A stretch of DNA of 64,000 nucleotides from Haliotis asinina (Eukaryota; Mollusca; Gastropoda; Lepetellida; Haliotidae). Under the pieces are notes generated by a model. The model saw only the letters and a list, made by a program, of their open reading frames with translations, ran no database searches and was not told the DNA's origin. The stretch covers positions 38,401,001-38,465,000 of the forward strand of contig NC_090291.1 of NCBI RefSeq assembly GCF_037392515.1, given 5' to 3'. The position numbers and the translations under genes are program-made. Every line of letters starts with the position of its first letter. Position 1 is the first letter of the stretch. Positions 52,367 to 63,589 of the stretch are shown piece by piece.

Positions 52367-55031
52367 TCAGGATCTGACGTCACAGATGATTACGTCACAG
52401 CACTGGGCCGACACTTTCTTGAAGCGGCACCCAGGGGGAGGCAACCCTATGGCTTGGCATCTGTAGGGAGGAAGGGACGTGTGGCTTTCATTTAATTTTT
52501 AAAACGTTACAATTTACAATTTTAACATTTTTTTGATTAATTTTTAATTTTTTTTTTCACTTTAGGTTCGCCCATACATACGTAGCAGGCATAATAATAC
52601 TGGGGAAAAGTTAGACATCATACTCTCTTCTCTACTATATTCAGCCAGATTTGACATCAGATGATTTCTCTTTTAGGGTGCCTTGCTTCAATAAAATTGC
52701 ATTGCACGTCGTTGTGACTGAAGTCACACAAAATGAACGAATTATCGTACAATTTTCAGTACGAAGAGCTCTTTAGTTGAAAGCCGGCTGCTGGTAAATG
52801 ACACGCGTCTTTGAGTCAAATGATTTTTGGATAGGTTTATACAATATTGCTCACACAAGTTTCACATGTGTACCAATTACTATTTGTATGTCGGAAAACG
52901 GGCAATAAACCTTTTTTGAGCACAGTTGCGTTGCGACGCTGTTTTAAAAGAAATTTCATCAGTTTTCATTACCAGACACTGAAATTGCGTCACTAATATC
53001 TCTGCATCTGAAACTGGTTATCTGTACAGTTTTCAATGGGCGCGTTGCAAAGAACAGCTTGCACTTGATTTACAACGATTCAACTAACACTGGAGCGCTA
53101 AATGTCAGTCGCTTCCTGAGGTCGTTTCCTTCTCAAAACAAAGTGTCGGCTGAGGGAAATTTTAATTCGAAGGCTGAACAAGAAATGTGTGACAGGATCA
53201 GCCGGGAAAAGGGCAGCTTACATGACAACATCAGCTTGTTGACGCTTTCAATGTAGCAATTCAATACCCGTAAATGCATCAGTTGGTCACCGTGACCTCT
53301 CTATCACCTTGTTCGTTAGAACCAGGCGACAGGCCCCCCGAAGTAATTGAAGGAATTACAGCAAATTTGAAGGAATTGCATCTCAAATGTAAACAAACGC
53401 AGCCCACTCGCGAAACAATTGCAGCGATATCGGTAGTTTAGCGGTAATAACAGAAACACATCGGCCCTATCGGAAGCAATGTCGGTAATACTGGAAACAC
53501 GATCGGCCATCTTCGGAGATTTTTCGGTCGCGAGCGGAAACTCACGCAGCAAAACATGGCGTCGTTAGAAGAAGCACCCGTCTCGATGAGATTTGGTTTT
53601 AGTTCCTACTATTACATTTTCATACTTATCCATCTTTGACCACCCGCGTTGAATGCGTTTAGGTATGAGGTGTTGTCGGGGCAATAGCTTATGTTTTTCG
53701 GAAAAGATTGTCACTGCAGAAGAGTGTCACAAGTCATGCCCCTGGAGATTGTTTACATCTGAACATCGAAGTCGTGCCGATGATTACGAACATCATGAAC
53801 GTGCGCCATGAAGAAGTTTATGAGCCATAATCTTTCTTGCTACGAAGTGCAACTGACAAATTTAAACACATTTTACAAAAAAAAATGATGTTATATCTGG
53901 CGCACGTTCGTAATCATCGGCACGACTTCGATGTTCAGATGTAAACAAACTACAGGGGCATGACTTGTGACACTCTCCTAGAGTGACTATCTTTTCTTAA
54001 AAACATAAGCTTTTGCCCCGACAACACCTCATACCTGAACGCATTCAACACGGGTGGTCAAAGATGGATAAGTATAAAAATGTAATAGTAGGAACTAAAA
54101 ACAAATCTCACCGAGACGGGTGCTTCTTCTAACGACGCCATGTTTTGCTGCGTGAGTTTCCGCTCGCGACCGAAAAATCTCCGAAGATGGCCGATCGTGT
54201 TTCCAGTATTACTGACATTGCTTCCGATAGGGCCGATGTATTTCTGTTATTACCGCTAAATTACCGATATCGCTGCAATTGTTTCGCGAGTGGGCTGCGT
54301 TTGTTTACATTTGAGATGCAATTCCTTCAAATTTGCTGTAATTCCTTCAATTACTTAGGGGGGCCTGAGGCGAGTAAACGTTAATCGCTCCGCCTATGTC
54401 TGAAAATGAGCAAGCGCTTCGAGCTGTTAAAAGGATAAGCGGATTAGCGATTCAGTGGATTAGCAAGATAAGCGACTAACTGTTCCAGTGTTATTTTCTT
54501 ACTACAAATGTTATCTTACACTTGTGTCACATGATACGTTATAGTCCATACTTCATTGTCGCGTAAACGCCCTTACAAAAGCATGCAAAAAGTGCCAAAA
54601 TTAACAAATTAAGTGCGACAATGCGACCACGTAACATTTGGGCCATTTGTGGCATTTTCTCTATGACGCACTGGCACGCTTTTCATTCTATCAAATGAGA
54701 CATTGCGAGTGTCGAGATCTAAATATGTTGCACTGTAGCACAGTCGCCTCATCTAGGATGGGTCAAAAAGCGCCAAAATGCGCAATAACGTTATAGTCCA
54801 TTTTAGGGTTCAATACTTTTTCTGAGAACAGTTACTTATTGCCAACTGAACGTGTCTTGAAAAAGAGTAGTATCGGGAATATACAGGGTTGTGAGTACGG
54901 GTAAAGCTTTACTCACTCCGAGGAACAGATGAAATGTCCGTAGTAGTCGTCTACGCATCTGCAGTTGTAGTCGCAGTCAATGTTCCATGTCTCACCTTTG
55001 CGGAACACCTCACCCCGGTACAGGCAGTGGC
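52367..55031 (-). CDS. VWC-domain protein, last two exons
   Basis: Probably extracellular. Two minus exons, 55031-54917 and 52460-52367, with GT..AG borders and matching phase (GA/A gives Glu), encode one von Willebrand factor type C domain. The ten cysteines run HCLYRGEVFRKGETW, then CDYNCRCVDDYYG, FIC, EC, PPPGC, AQCC and IIC. This agrees with the C..C.C..C..C..CC..C logic of VWC modules, which often bind BMP-type ligands. The stop follows DVRS at once, so the domain is C-terminal. The upstream exon is uncertain: a phase-1 exon starting ATGTCCACACG at 56928-56913 would join in frame but gives no signal peptide. The 2.4-kb intron contains a 1-kb foldback element. Confidence 0.8.
53330..54367. 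mobile_element. 1038-bp foldback (palindromic) element
   Basis: The left arm 53330-53808 (479 bp) and right arm 53898-54367 (470 bp) are inverted copies, by eye about 95% identical. They are separated by an 89-bp spacer. The ends are CAGGCCCCCC and GGGGGGCCTG; both flanks are AGGCGA, a 6-bp target duplication (53324-53329, 54368-54373). Each arm carries the same 70-odd-codon frame (MADRVSSITDIASDRADVF), which is probably not a gene. There is no transposase, so it is a non-autonomous DNA element of unknown superfamily. Confidence 0.92.
54374..54916. other. Intron DNA of the VWC gene, no feature
   Basis: ACGTTATAGTCCAT occurs at 54536-54550 and at 54787-54800. Nothing else was recognised. Confidence 0.4.
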
Positions 55032-55130
55032 CTGGAAGGTGAGGCGAAATGGGGTTTAACGTAAATGAAAGAACATACAATAAAGACTATTTTGCTCATA
55101 TGACGACGTACATGTATGGCATCTTGTATT

Positions 55131-55372
55131 AGCCCAGACTGAAGCTGGCCCACTGGGATACCATGCCACAGTTAAGCATGAATACCCTACTCAGATGCAT
55201 TATACTGACTCCGAGCCGACCAGTCCTAGTTGTACCATTCGTGCCAAGCGCCAGGAAGCGACCAACAAGGACCATATATTAACGTCTTTTGGTATGGCGC
55301 GGCTGGGGATCGAACCTGCGACATTCCGCTCTCCCGGCGGACGCTCTAACCACTACACCATGTAAGTGGTTG
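55131..55372 (-). mobile_element. SINE family C (tRNA-derived, different body)
   Basis: On minus: GGTGTAGTGGTTAGAGCGTC (A box) and CGCAGGTTCGATCCCCAGCC (B box), ending GCGCCA. The body then has GGTCGCTTCCTGGCGCTTGG and CGGCTCGGAGTCAGTATAAT. Head and body differ from families A and B; this body also occurs in other molluscs as far as I recall. Confidence 0.85.
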
Positions 55373-55529
55373 CAATGACCTGGAGAAGAAGTCCAATATG
55401 GGAGGTTAAAATTTATTTGATGTCGAGTCAGACCATGGACTGCATTACATCCTACCTCTGAAACATGTTGATTACATTTTTAATCATGTATATACACAGT
55501 GCTGTTTCATAACTTCTTGTACCCGTGAA

Positions 55530-55750
55530 GATCTGCGTTAGAATTGATCTTCCGTTACCCATGTTTGTCGTAACTGGCGACAAACGGGATCGGGTGGTCA
55601 GGCTCTCCGACTCTCGGATCCCATTTGCGTAAACCGATGAGTATGCCGTTGAGCACTGTAATATTTGGTCCAGACTTGGTTATTTACAGACCACAGTCAC
55701 ACTGTTGGACTATTGCTGAGAGCGGCGTTAAACAGCTACAACCAACCATA
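55530..55750 (+). mobile_element. SINE family A
   Basis: GTTTGTCGTAACTGGCGACA, GGGATCGGGTGGTCAGGCTC, GGTTATTTACAGACC and CTGAGAGCGGCGTTAAACAG. Confidence 0.85.
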
Positions 55751-56159
55751 ACCTTTTGTTTTCACAAACCTTTCGGTCCGGGGCTAGATCCCACGCTCAT
55801 TGCAGCAGACGGACCCATACACAGAAGTGTAACGGTTAATACCATCCATAGCATAGCCATCTTGACTCGTCTTGAATCAGTGTATTACAGTTTTATTTAA
55901 GTCCTCCTTGTTTGCGTTCCTGCTGATGAATTTAGGCGCGTAGTGTCAAAGCGAATTGTCGAAAACCAGCGTTCGAGATCCAGGAATGAAGTGTTCTTCA
56001 TCGCTGATGCCTTTTCGTACGTGACCACGTGTAGGTGAGCGATCTAAGACGCCAGTATGCGTCTTTTGGTCTTGACAACAGTGAGTTCGAATCTTGCACG
56101 GTCTAGTTGCAAAACCAACCCAGTGGTTGAAGGTTTCATCTAATGGGTAACACAATGAT
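55751..56159. other. Gene-free, nothing recognised
   Basis: No supported feature. Confidence 0.4.
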
Positions 56160-56428
56160 ATTGAGTGAGTGAGCAAGTGAGTTTAGTTTTACGCCGCACT
56201 CAGCAATATTCCAGCTATATGACGGTGGTCTGTAAATAATCGAGTCTGGACCAGACAATTCAGTGATCAACAACATGAGCAATTGGGAACCGATGACATG
56301 TCCCAACCAAGTCAGCGAGCCTGACCACCCGACCCCGTTAGTCGCCTCTTACGACAAGCATAGTCGCCTTTTTATGGAAGCATGGGTTGCTGAAGGCCTA
56401 TTCTACCCCGGGACCTTCACGGGTCCAA
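56160..56428 (-). mobile_element. SINE family A, full length
   Basis: From the GAGTGAGTGAGCAAGTGAGT tail to the CCTATTCTACCCCGGGACCT head end. It contains GTTAGTCGCCTCTTACGACA and TGGGTTGCTGAAGGCC. This is the longest copy here (about 270 bp) and defines the family's ends. Confidence 0.95.
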
Positions 56429-56448
56429 TGATATTGTCAATATAACAC

Positions 56449-56508
56449 CCGTGAAGATCTCATGGTCATCAGCAAGCCATGCTTGTCGTAAGAGGCGACT
56501 ATGTGTTT
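56449..56508 (+). mobile_element. SINE family A, 5' fragment
   Basis: ACCCGTGAAGATCTCATGG and GCTTGTCGTAAGAGGCGACT. It is opposed head-to-head to the full-length copy just before it. Confidence 0.8.
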
Positions 56509-57189
56509 GATGGATGTAATTGCATAGCAAATGAATATAAAAACAGGCTGTTCTTTCAGTTTCATTCCTTGACCGCTAATACATTTATGTAAATAAAGCA
56601 CTTAAACCATAACAATTTTGGCACTGGTGGCGCTAGCGCCTCAATTTACATTGTGAACACATTTGCAGTTTTAGTCGCCTAAACGCAACATACATGTTTA
56701 TCACAACGCATGCATGTACATCAAATCCTCCTCAGTTTTACTTAGAGCGGGACAGATGCCCGTGTTTGTCTGGGTGTGTAAAGATATGTATGACGTTATA
56801 TGGTAGAGCAAAGTGACATACAAAAACAAGTATGTTTTCAAATCCCAGCAAGCCAAGATTACCTTTTGAGTTTTCCTGCGCAAACAGCTCCTTAGTAAAC
56901 ACCGAAACTTACCATCACGTGTGGACATATTCTCTCAGAATTAATTCCATGTTTGCAGATTGTTTACGCTGAATCGTATATATCATATCAATCACACATG
57001 AAGCGGTCGGGTAACTAGCTTCCCAGTTGGAGATTATTCACAGGTGCATATGGCCCCAGCTGGAATGTTGCTTTGAAGGGGTCGTGCATACGTTTGACAG
57101 TCAAATGTGAGTAACGCTTAGTCCTTGGAAATATAATTTTGACGATAACAAGTAACTTCATCCAAACTGACAAGGAAACCGACTGAGTG
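56509..57189. other. Gene-free; doubtful first exon of the VWC gene
   Basis: The minus strand at 56928-56913 reads ATG plus 13 nt to a good donor (GTAAGT), in phase with the VWC exon. Nothing else recognised. Confidence 0.25.
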
Positions 57190-57310
57190 ATTCTGAACCT
57201 GGGGAAAATCCAGACCTGTTTCGTTCAATACTCTTGAAGTACAGAAAGGGTTGGGACGAAAGGGCTGAATCGTAGCTCAATGACCTTGAGGCAGACTAAA
57301 TTCAGCGATC
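57190..57310. repeat. Dispersed family D copy
   Basis: GATTCTGAACCTGGGGAAAA, CCAGACCTGTTTCGTTC and CAATGACCTTGAGGCAGACT. Confidence 0.6.
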
Positions 57311-57411
57311 AGGGTCAGAGGGTGATGGCCAGTTCTCAAACTTATTTATGCTACACTGAAATAACATGTAAGTCTGTGGAAATTACGTCAAGTGTCCCAA
57401 TAAAGTGGCAT

Positions 57412-57530
57412 GGGTCTGTATGTGACAGCGGTCTATAAATAATCTGGACCAGGCCTGATGAGCAGCGTTCTATGCAGTTGAGATACGTATGACATGTGTC
57501 AGTCAAGTCAGCGAAACTAACCACTCAGTA
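57412..57530 (-). mobile_element. SINE family A, partial
   Basis: GACAGCGGTCTATAAATAAT, GACATGTGTCAGTCAAGTCA and CGAAACTAACCACTCAG. Confidence 0.75.
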
Positions 57531-57564
57531 AAATTGAGATCCTTCTTTAAGGAAGGACATATAA

Positions 57565-58110
57565 TAGTCCAGCGGATAATGGTATAATTATGCATTTTCA
57601 TGTTACAAGCATGAAAATTGGCAGATATGTTGCTTATGCCATAAAATATAATACAGATAGACAGGCATTGATGGTCGCCAATTTCCACTCAAAATTACAG
57701 CCATTAGAGATTTAGACTCCATGTAAATTCCACAATTTTCATACAGCATGCATGAAAATTGTTAGATATCTTGCTTATGCAATAAAAATACTGTGCAGAT
57801 AGAGACTGTAGACTGAATTTAAGATGGCCGCCATTTTTCAAGATGGCCGCCAATTCCCTCTCAAAATTAAAACAGAGACTTAGATTCCATGTCAATTCCA
57901 CAATTTTCATACAATATTCATGAAATGTGGCAGTTACGTTGCTTGGACTATAAAGATAATTTACAGAAAGGGAGGCCTTGAATATACAAGATGGCCGCCA
58001 ATTTCCACTCAAAATTACACCGTCAGTGAAATATACTCAATGTCAGTACCATAATTTTCATATAGTATGCATCAAATTTGGCAAATACATACATGTTGCT
58101 TGTACCATTC
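57565..58110. repeat. Diverged tandem array, about 150-bp unit, four copies
   Basis: Each unit carries AATTTTCATACAACATGCAT-like, GTTGCTTATGCCATAAA-like and AAGATGGCCGCCAATTTCCA-like strings. The third and fourth units are the most diverged. The ORFs here are by-products. Confidence 0.8.
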
Positions 58111-58214
58111 GACATATGTTGGAACACGGAAAACCATGATTGCCCACCATTTTCCATGATATTGGGAGTCAACCTAATCAAGATTTCCATGAACAATACT
58201 CGTCTTGGGTTTTT

Positions 58215-59370
58215 CTCACTTACCTACTCAGAGTAACATATGACCACAGTACTGGGCTGTTTCCACAACAAAACGCAGTGCAGTGTACTTTAGGGCAGCC
58301 TTGAGACACATGCATCAACCACAACATCCTTTGGTGCAGCGACACTTCAACAGTTCTTGACAGGTCTTTGACACGTCTGGTATTGTTGACCATAAGGACT
58401 CCCACATGTTGGATGCATTGCGTTGTCAACTCTGTTTGGATTGATCAGGCAGATCAGGACAACGGAGGGTTGAGTGTTATATATATATGTCCTCCCTGTT
58501 AAACTGCTTCCTTACTGGTAGGAATTATTATAGAAAGAACCATAAAACTCTGGTCGAGATTTTTCTAACAAGGATGTTTACTTCCAGGTTCTGAAGAGTG
58601 CGTCTCGACCGTCGGAAATATAGATGTATTTCTAACATTCCCTCATGGAAAACTTTGACCATCTCGGGTCACTCATGCGCTTGGCTCGCATCGCTCACTC
58701 AACTCAACAGCCAGGGAGCATCTATTTTATCAAAATGTCAAAGACTTAAACCACTACTGCTATGTTATGTACCTACAGTTTGAGAACTCAAACTACTGGT
58801 TAAGTAAAAATGTTATCCCAAACTAATACACATGATGGAAAATACTGCTATACATTACAGACCAAAAACAATTCTGTCAACATTATGAGTATATCAGGAA
58901 AATATATAACACAAACCCTTAAACTAACTGTTATTACGGTCATAGTGTTATGAAATATTATTCTCTTAACCAAATACATAATAAGACTGTCTGCATGGTA
59001 TACCATAATATCAATGTAAATAATAAACAAACTATACTGATGCACAAAAGATAGTGACAACAAACTAATTCAGGTGCAACCTAGCCCATAGGTGACATCT
59101 AATGATTCCAAACACTTACCATGTCCTTTGAAAGCTGCAGATGTTGGAGGTGTTCTGTCTATTGCTGTATGTGCTTTCTTGCTTCGTTCAGATTCACATG
59201 GTCACTTGTTCTATCACACATCACTATTGTGAATATTGAAGAAATGAGGCTCAACTCGCTTTCTCTGACATGGTCGAGCCTCCTTCTTGCACACTGCCTT
59301 GTACGCATCCCAGACAAAATCAAGTCTTGTGTTTTCCAGCTGGTTTCCCACATATTTGGTAAACATTTCC
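58215..59370 (-). pseudogene. Remains of a recurrent invertebrate Cys-rich protein family
   Basis: Pieces follow in family order on minus. First KYVGNQLENTRLDFVWDAY (about 59360-59300), then FTIVMCDRTSDHVNLNEAR, then AIDRTPPTSAAFKGH up to a donor at 59117. Further on come WESLWSTIPDVSKTCQELLK, CRCTKGCCG, a stop, and CMCLKAALKYTAL (about 58415-58290). I know this multi-copy family only from memory: DxVWDxY near the middle, YDRTS..VNxAR, PPTxxAL, and a C-terminal CxCxKGC..C.C. Much of the middle is gone and stops and frame changes are present. Whether the family is transposon-borne or host was not resolved. Confidence 0.6.
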
Positions 59371-59383
59371 TTACTGAACGACT

Positions 59384-59475
59384 AAAACGTCTTATATTCT
59401 CAACGTAAAACGTCTTATATTCTCAACGTAAAACGTCTTATATTCTCAACGTAAAACGTCTTATATTCTCAACGT
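59384..59475 (+). repeat. 23-bp tandem repeat, four copies
   Basis: Identical units AAAACGTCTTATATTCTCAA plus CGT start at 59384, 59407, 59430 and 59453. Confidence 0.95.
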
Positions 59476-59658
59476 TTCATCATAATCACAACTGTTACCT
59501 CAACCTCTGGTCTGTTCACGATGGGACAAGAAACATCTTCCAGACACAGAAGAATCTGTGATTTAACAGATGGTCGAAGCACACCAAGATGAATTTGAAT
59601 CTCATGCTTGAACATCCATCTAAATTGTCTTCTCTAGTTTGACAGGATATGGTGAAGT

Positions 59659-59790
59659 TGGTGAGTGAGTTTAGTTTTACGCCGCTATCAGCAGTATTCT
59701 AGTTATATGGCGGCGGTCTGCAAACATAATGGAATCTGGGCCAAAAAATCCTGTGATCAACATCATGATCCCGATCCCGTTAGACCCAAA
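59659..59790 (-). mobile_element. SINE family A, partial
   Basis: GTGAGTGAGTTTAGTTTTAC, TATATGGCGGCGGTCTGCAA and CCCGATCCCGTTAGACCC. The middle of the SINE is deleted. Confidence 0.85.
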
Positions 59791-60228
59791 CTGACACACA
59801 TACAATTGAACTGATTTCGATGAATCACTGGATTGGTAACTGCTGTTGTTGACGCTGATCATATAGCAAATGTAGGTCGTCACAGCTGTACAATAAAGAG
59901 GGAAGTTATAATTAAAGAGATTCGGATGTAATTTACATTGCAATATTTAATTCAAAGATTCGGTTAAGAGGTAATTGTGTTTACAACTCCCTCTGTGTAT
60001 AAATGTGGCAGTGGCAGTTTTGAACCAATCACAACTCGGGAGATCTGCAACAGGAGCGTAAGTTCTTGAATCACATTTATAATCATAACATATGGTTATC
60101 GCTATTTAATTAACATACGCCCGGTCATATTCCTCTATGCAGCCCGTAAATGTCTTAACGACAGACATTCAAGTACTTGACAACATGAACAAGCAAATGA
60201 ACATACGACGACACGCATTTGAATTTTA
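59791..60228. other. Gene-free, nothing recognised
   Basis: No supported feature. Confidence 0.4.
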
Positions 60229-60335
60229 TTTAGTTTTACGTCGCTTATAGCAATATTCCAGCAATATCATGGGTTTCATTGTACCCATGTTGGGTATAGA
60301 ACGCTTTAACCACTAGGCTACCCCCACCACCCCTG
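60229..60335 (-). mobile_element. SINE family B, partial
   Basis: TTTAGTTTTACGTCGCTTAT, CAATATTCCAGCAATATCAT and TTTAACCACTAGGCTACCCC. An internal part is deleted. Confidence 0.82.
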
Positions 60336-60954
60336 AAAGTTTTTGAAACTCTTATAACGTGTGAACATGTCTAAACTCTTCTAGTTAATACACTGAAATA
60401 GTTTCCAAACATTTCCAGTCTATGAGCTGTCATGATTCAAAATAATTTATATTCAATGAACGTTCCGAATTACGCGTAAGTTACTGTTATAAGGTTTAAT
60501 GAATGAATAATTATCAGCATAGCAATATTGCTGTCTAAAATGCATGGCGATTACATATTTGAACTGCATTCAATTTCAAATATTTATCGTTTGACTGGTC
60601 TTATTTGGTTGCTTCACGCCGCACTCATCAACAGCTGTCCTACCTGGGACCTTCACGTCTTTCTAGACAGATTTATGTGTATTCATCATAAGTGTTTATA
60701 TCTAGTTTATCACGACATTTATTGTTTTATGCAATAATAGTTTGTCTTTGTGTGTATTCGATCAACTTTGATTGCTTTTTACATTGTATCTATTCAATTT
60801 TGAGGAAAGGCTTAAATAAACAGTCTAATTGTGTAATTTCTTTTGCAAAAATAGAGGCATTTTGAAACTCAACTCGTAGAACGAAAGTAACTGTCTATAA
60901 CTAACATCATGTGACGGTTTACTTCCGAGCGTCACGGTGGGCGAGATGTCAGGC
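60336..60954. other. Gene-free AT-rich DNA
   Basis: No supported feature; probably the upstream region of the gene starting at 61222. Confidence 0.4.
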
Positions 60955-60965
60955 TGCTAGGTGTT

Positions 60966-61152
60966 AGTGTGAGTGTGTTAGAGTGTGTATATGTATTCAT
61001 GCTGTCTGTCTGTATGTATGTGCGTGCGTGCGTGCGTGCGTGCATGCGTGCGTGCGTGCATGCGTGTATGTATGTATGTATGTATGAATGAATGAGTGTG
61101 TGTGTGTGTGTGTGTGTGTGCGTGTATGTATGTATTTATGTATATATGTAAG
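60966..61152 (+). repeat. Compound GT/GTAT/CGTG microsatellite
   Basis: Runs of (GTGC)n, (GTAT)n and (GT)n lie 40-250 bp upstream of the start codon of the next gene. Confidence 0.95.
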
Positions 61153-61221
61153 TAATGTTTACAGCCTTTGTTTGCTTTCCTTTGATCAGTGTGTAACCTG
61201 ATACAGGGTAAAGGATCTGCT

Positions 61222-63113
61222 ATGGCGAGGTATAAATCCAGCTTGTGCTTTCTGGTCATGTCCAGCATCATCCTCGTAACTCAGGGGACACATTACCCTA
61301 GCAACTCTCGCTCTGATGGGATAGACGAAAAAGGGAGCGAAACAATGCCTAAAGAAGAATCTCCTTACCGAGATGAAGAGGAAGGAAGACTAGATCTTCT
61401 CGGCGAGACACAGTACGCCAGCCATCTTCAGAAAAGATCTACTGGTTAGAAACTGAAAATGAGTATTTTACTGATATCTAACAGTAATTATTTTCAGTAG
61501 TTTCAAACGAACATTGACCAAGGTATATTGTCTAAACATAATATTATGAGCAAGATTATTATTGAAGACAAATGTACCAGAAAACATGCAGGAATATTTC
61601 CTTCAGCTAATTTGTGTTTTTCTGTGCAGATGTCTGCCTTGAGCAGTGGGATCTGGTCTTGGAAACCTCTAGCTCGGGGAATGTGATTAACGGCAGTGTG
61701 GAGGCTCTATACGATGCTTTCACTCAAGGTAGCAGAGTCAAGTTTTTCTCGAACGATTTCGATGGTGGTGCAATGGGAGAGTTTGAAGGCTGTCGGGCTT
61801 ATCAAGGGAACATATGCTGTCAGTTCCTCAGAAATCTGCAAATTGACTCGTGGAATGTTACCGTACCAGATCCGGTCTGGATGTTTGCAATAATATGCAC
61901 AACGGGAGACGCCCAAAAGCTTATGTTTTATGTAGGGGACAACTTCATTAAACAGAAAACGGTCACGATAGACGTTTCTTGGTATGCTACATCAACTACG
62001 TGTGATGGAAGGGCAGGGTTAGTCTACGCCATCGATCAAAACGGAAATGTCACGTCCGGCACGAACTTGGCCTTAACCAACGCAGTAGAAAGGGGATACA
62101 CATTGACTGTTGTCAACGGCGTCCCAAATTCATTCCAAGTTCACAATATTGAGGTCGAACCAGATACAGGCGGGGACAGGCTTGTGGGTGTTCAAAGTAT
62201 TTGGCATCATGGATTCAAAAAACTAAGTGATATTTTGATATTCAGCCAGAACAAACGCTGGGTGTTCTTTACTATAGGATCGAATGGACAAGAGACAACC
62301 GAGCGCTGGAGCGTTGGGAGTCACACGAGGCAGACTGCGGCTCGAAACATGAGAAATTTTGACTGGTTTGTTGATCCATGTTGGCGATACGTGTACGCTA
62401 ATGACGAGAATGGGAATGAAGTTGGAGGCTCACTTGACGCGCTTATAGAAGCCGTAGAAGATGGGCACAGAGTGAAAGCACTTTTCGGGAACTACTCCGC
62501 GGAGCTCGATAACTTTAGAATACTGGGAGGGCATGTTTCAGGACAGATTGTCTCCTTCTTGGAAAAAAATGGTACTTTGGAACTGAACACCAACGTCACC
62601 TGGGCGTTCCGCATCCTCAACACTGATGGAACCGTGAATACATTCAGAGTTCTAGTAGGCGAGGCTGCTGATGGGCCGGGGGGTGATACCACAGAGCGCA
62701 TGCCCATAGCATGGTACGTGGATACCAGATCCTGGGTGAAACTACTAAACACAGACACTAGTGGAGCGGTCATTTCGGGGTCTAAAGCTTCGATCCGAGA
62801 TGCTATAACCAGAGGAGCAGATATCAGGGTAGCTGTTACCATTCCTGGAGATCTTGTTGCTGGGCAACAGTTTCTCAGAGCTGACAGTCTCAGGCTAGGG
62901 CCGGATGGACACACTGCAATGCAGTCTACAAGAGTGTTAGGCGAGGAACAGATCAGTGCCAGCGAAGTACTACTCTTCTCTCAACCATCCTGGGCGTTCA
63001 AAACCGTCTCGACCCTTAGTGAAGTTGGAACTATCGAGACTCTTGTTGGGGATAGATCACTATTAGGCTCAAGAACAGAGGCAGCGGAAGTGATATGGTT
63101 TGGAACATTCTGA
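61222..63113 (+). CDS. Secreted four-repeat protein with dibasic propeptide
   Basis: Two exons, 61222-61444 and 61630-63113 (phase 1; donor GTTAGA, acceptor TGTGCAG), give 568 residues. The first 22 residues are a signal peptide (LCFLVMSSIILVTQG). Residues 23-72 are an acidic propeptide ending in QKR, a furin-like cut site. Four domains of about 116-128 residues follow, starting near 77, 192, 320 and 436. Each has a W(Y/F) start, a D..GN...GS..AL..A...G..(V/L) segment (GNVINGSVEALYDA; GNVTSGTNLALTNA; GNEVGGSLDALIEA; GAVISGSKASIRDA) and a WxF-type strand near its end (WMFAIICTTGD; WVFFTIGSNG; WAFRILNTDG; WAFKTVSTL). Six N-glycosylation sequons and few cysteines are present, mostly in the first domain. 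The domain is not one I can name. An in-frame ATG at 61189 would add 11 polar residues and weaken the signal peptide, so 61222 is preferred. Confidence 0.88.
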
Positions 63114-63215
63114 AGAGAACGCGTGCTTGTTTACTTTTGATTGGTACATAATGGCTAGAGACGCCATTGTCTATTTAACTTGTGGGTGGGTGTTGGATGG
63201 TCCCCTAAGGGAAAG

Positions 63216-63362
63216 GGGCCATGGGGTGGAATAGTGGTTAAAACGTCACGCTGAAGTCCCGGGTTCTATTCCCCACATGGACACAATGTGTGAAGCCCAT
63301 TCCTGGTGCCTTCCGCCGTGATATTACTAGCACAGTGTTAGAAGCGGCGAAAAACTAACCAC
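63216..63362 (+). mobile_element. SINE family B in the 3' UTR
   Basis: GGGGTGGAATAGTGGTTAAA (A box), CCCGGGTTCTATTCCCCACA (B box) and CCGTGATATTACTAGCACAG. It lies between the stop codon and the polyadenylation signal of the four-repeat gene, so it is probably in its mRNA. Confidence 0.85.
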
Positions 63363-63544
63363 ACAATGTTTAATATTCTGGAAAGGAATGTGTGGTGAAT
63401 CTTATCTTATATTCATAATGTATTATTCCCCTCATGTATTTATATTACGGTCAGCTAATATGCCTCTGTTGTTCATCATTTCACTCTCTATTCTTCATAT
63501 TTGTTCTTCTGTTGTTCATTAATTGTCATCTGTAATTGTCTGTA

Positions 63545-63550
63545 AATAAA
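63545..63550 (+). promoter_or_regulatory. Polyadenylation signal AATAAA
   Basis: AATAAA 432 bp after the stop codon of the four-repeat secreted protein. Confidence 0.6.
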
Positions 63551-63589
63551 AGTGGCATAATCCATTCCACATCCATGCTAAATGCAGGG

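Noticed and set aside
53316-54384. Two identical 78-codon ORFs on opposite strands
   Set aside because: They are the two arms of the foldback element, so duplication does not imply selection on the frame.
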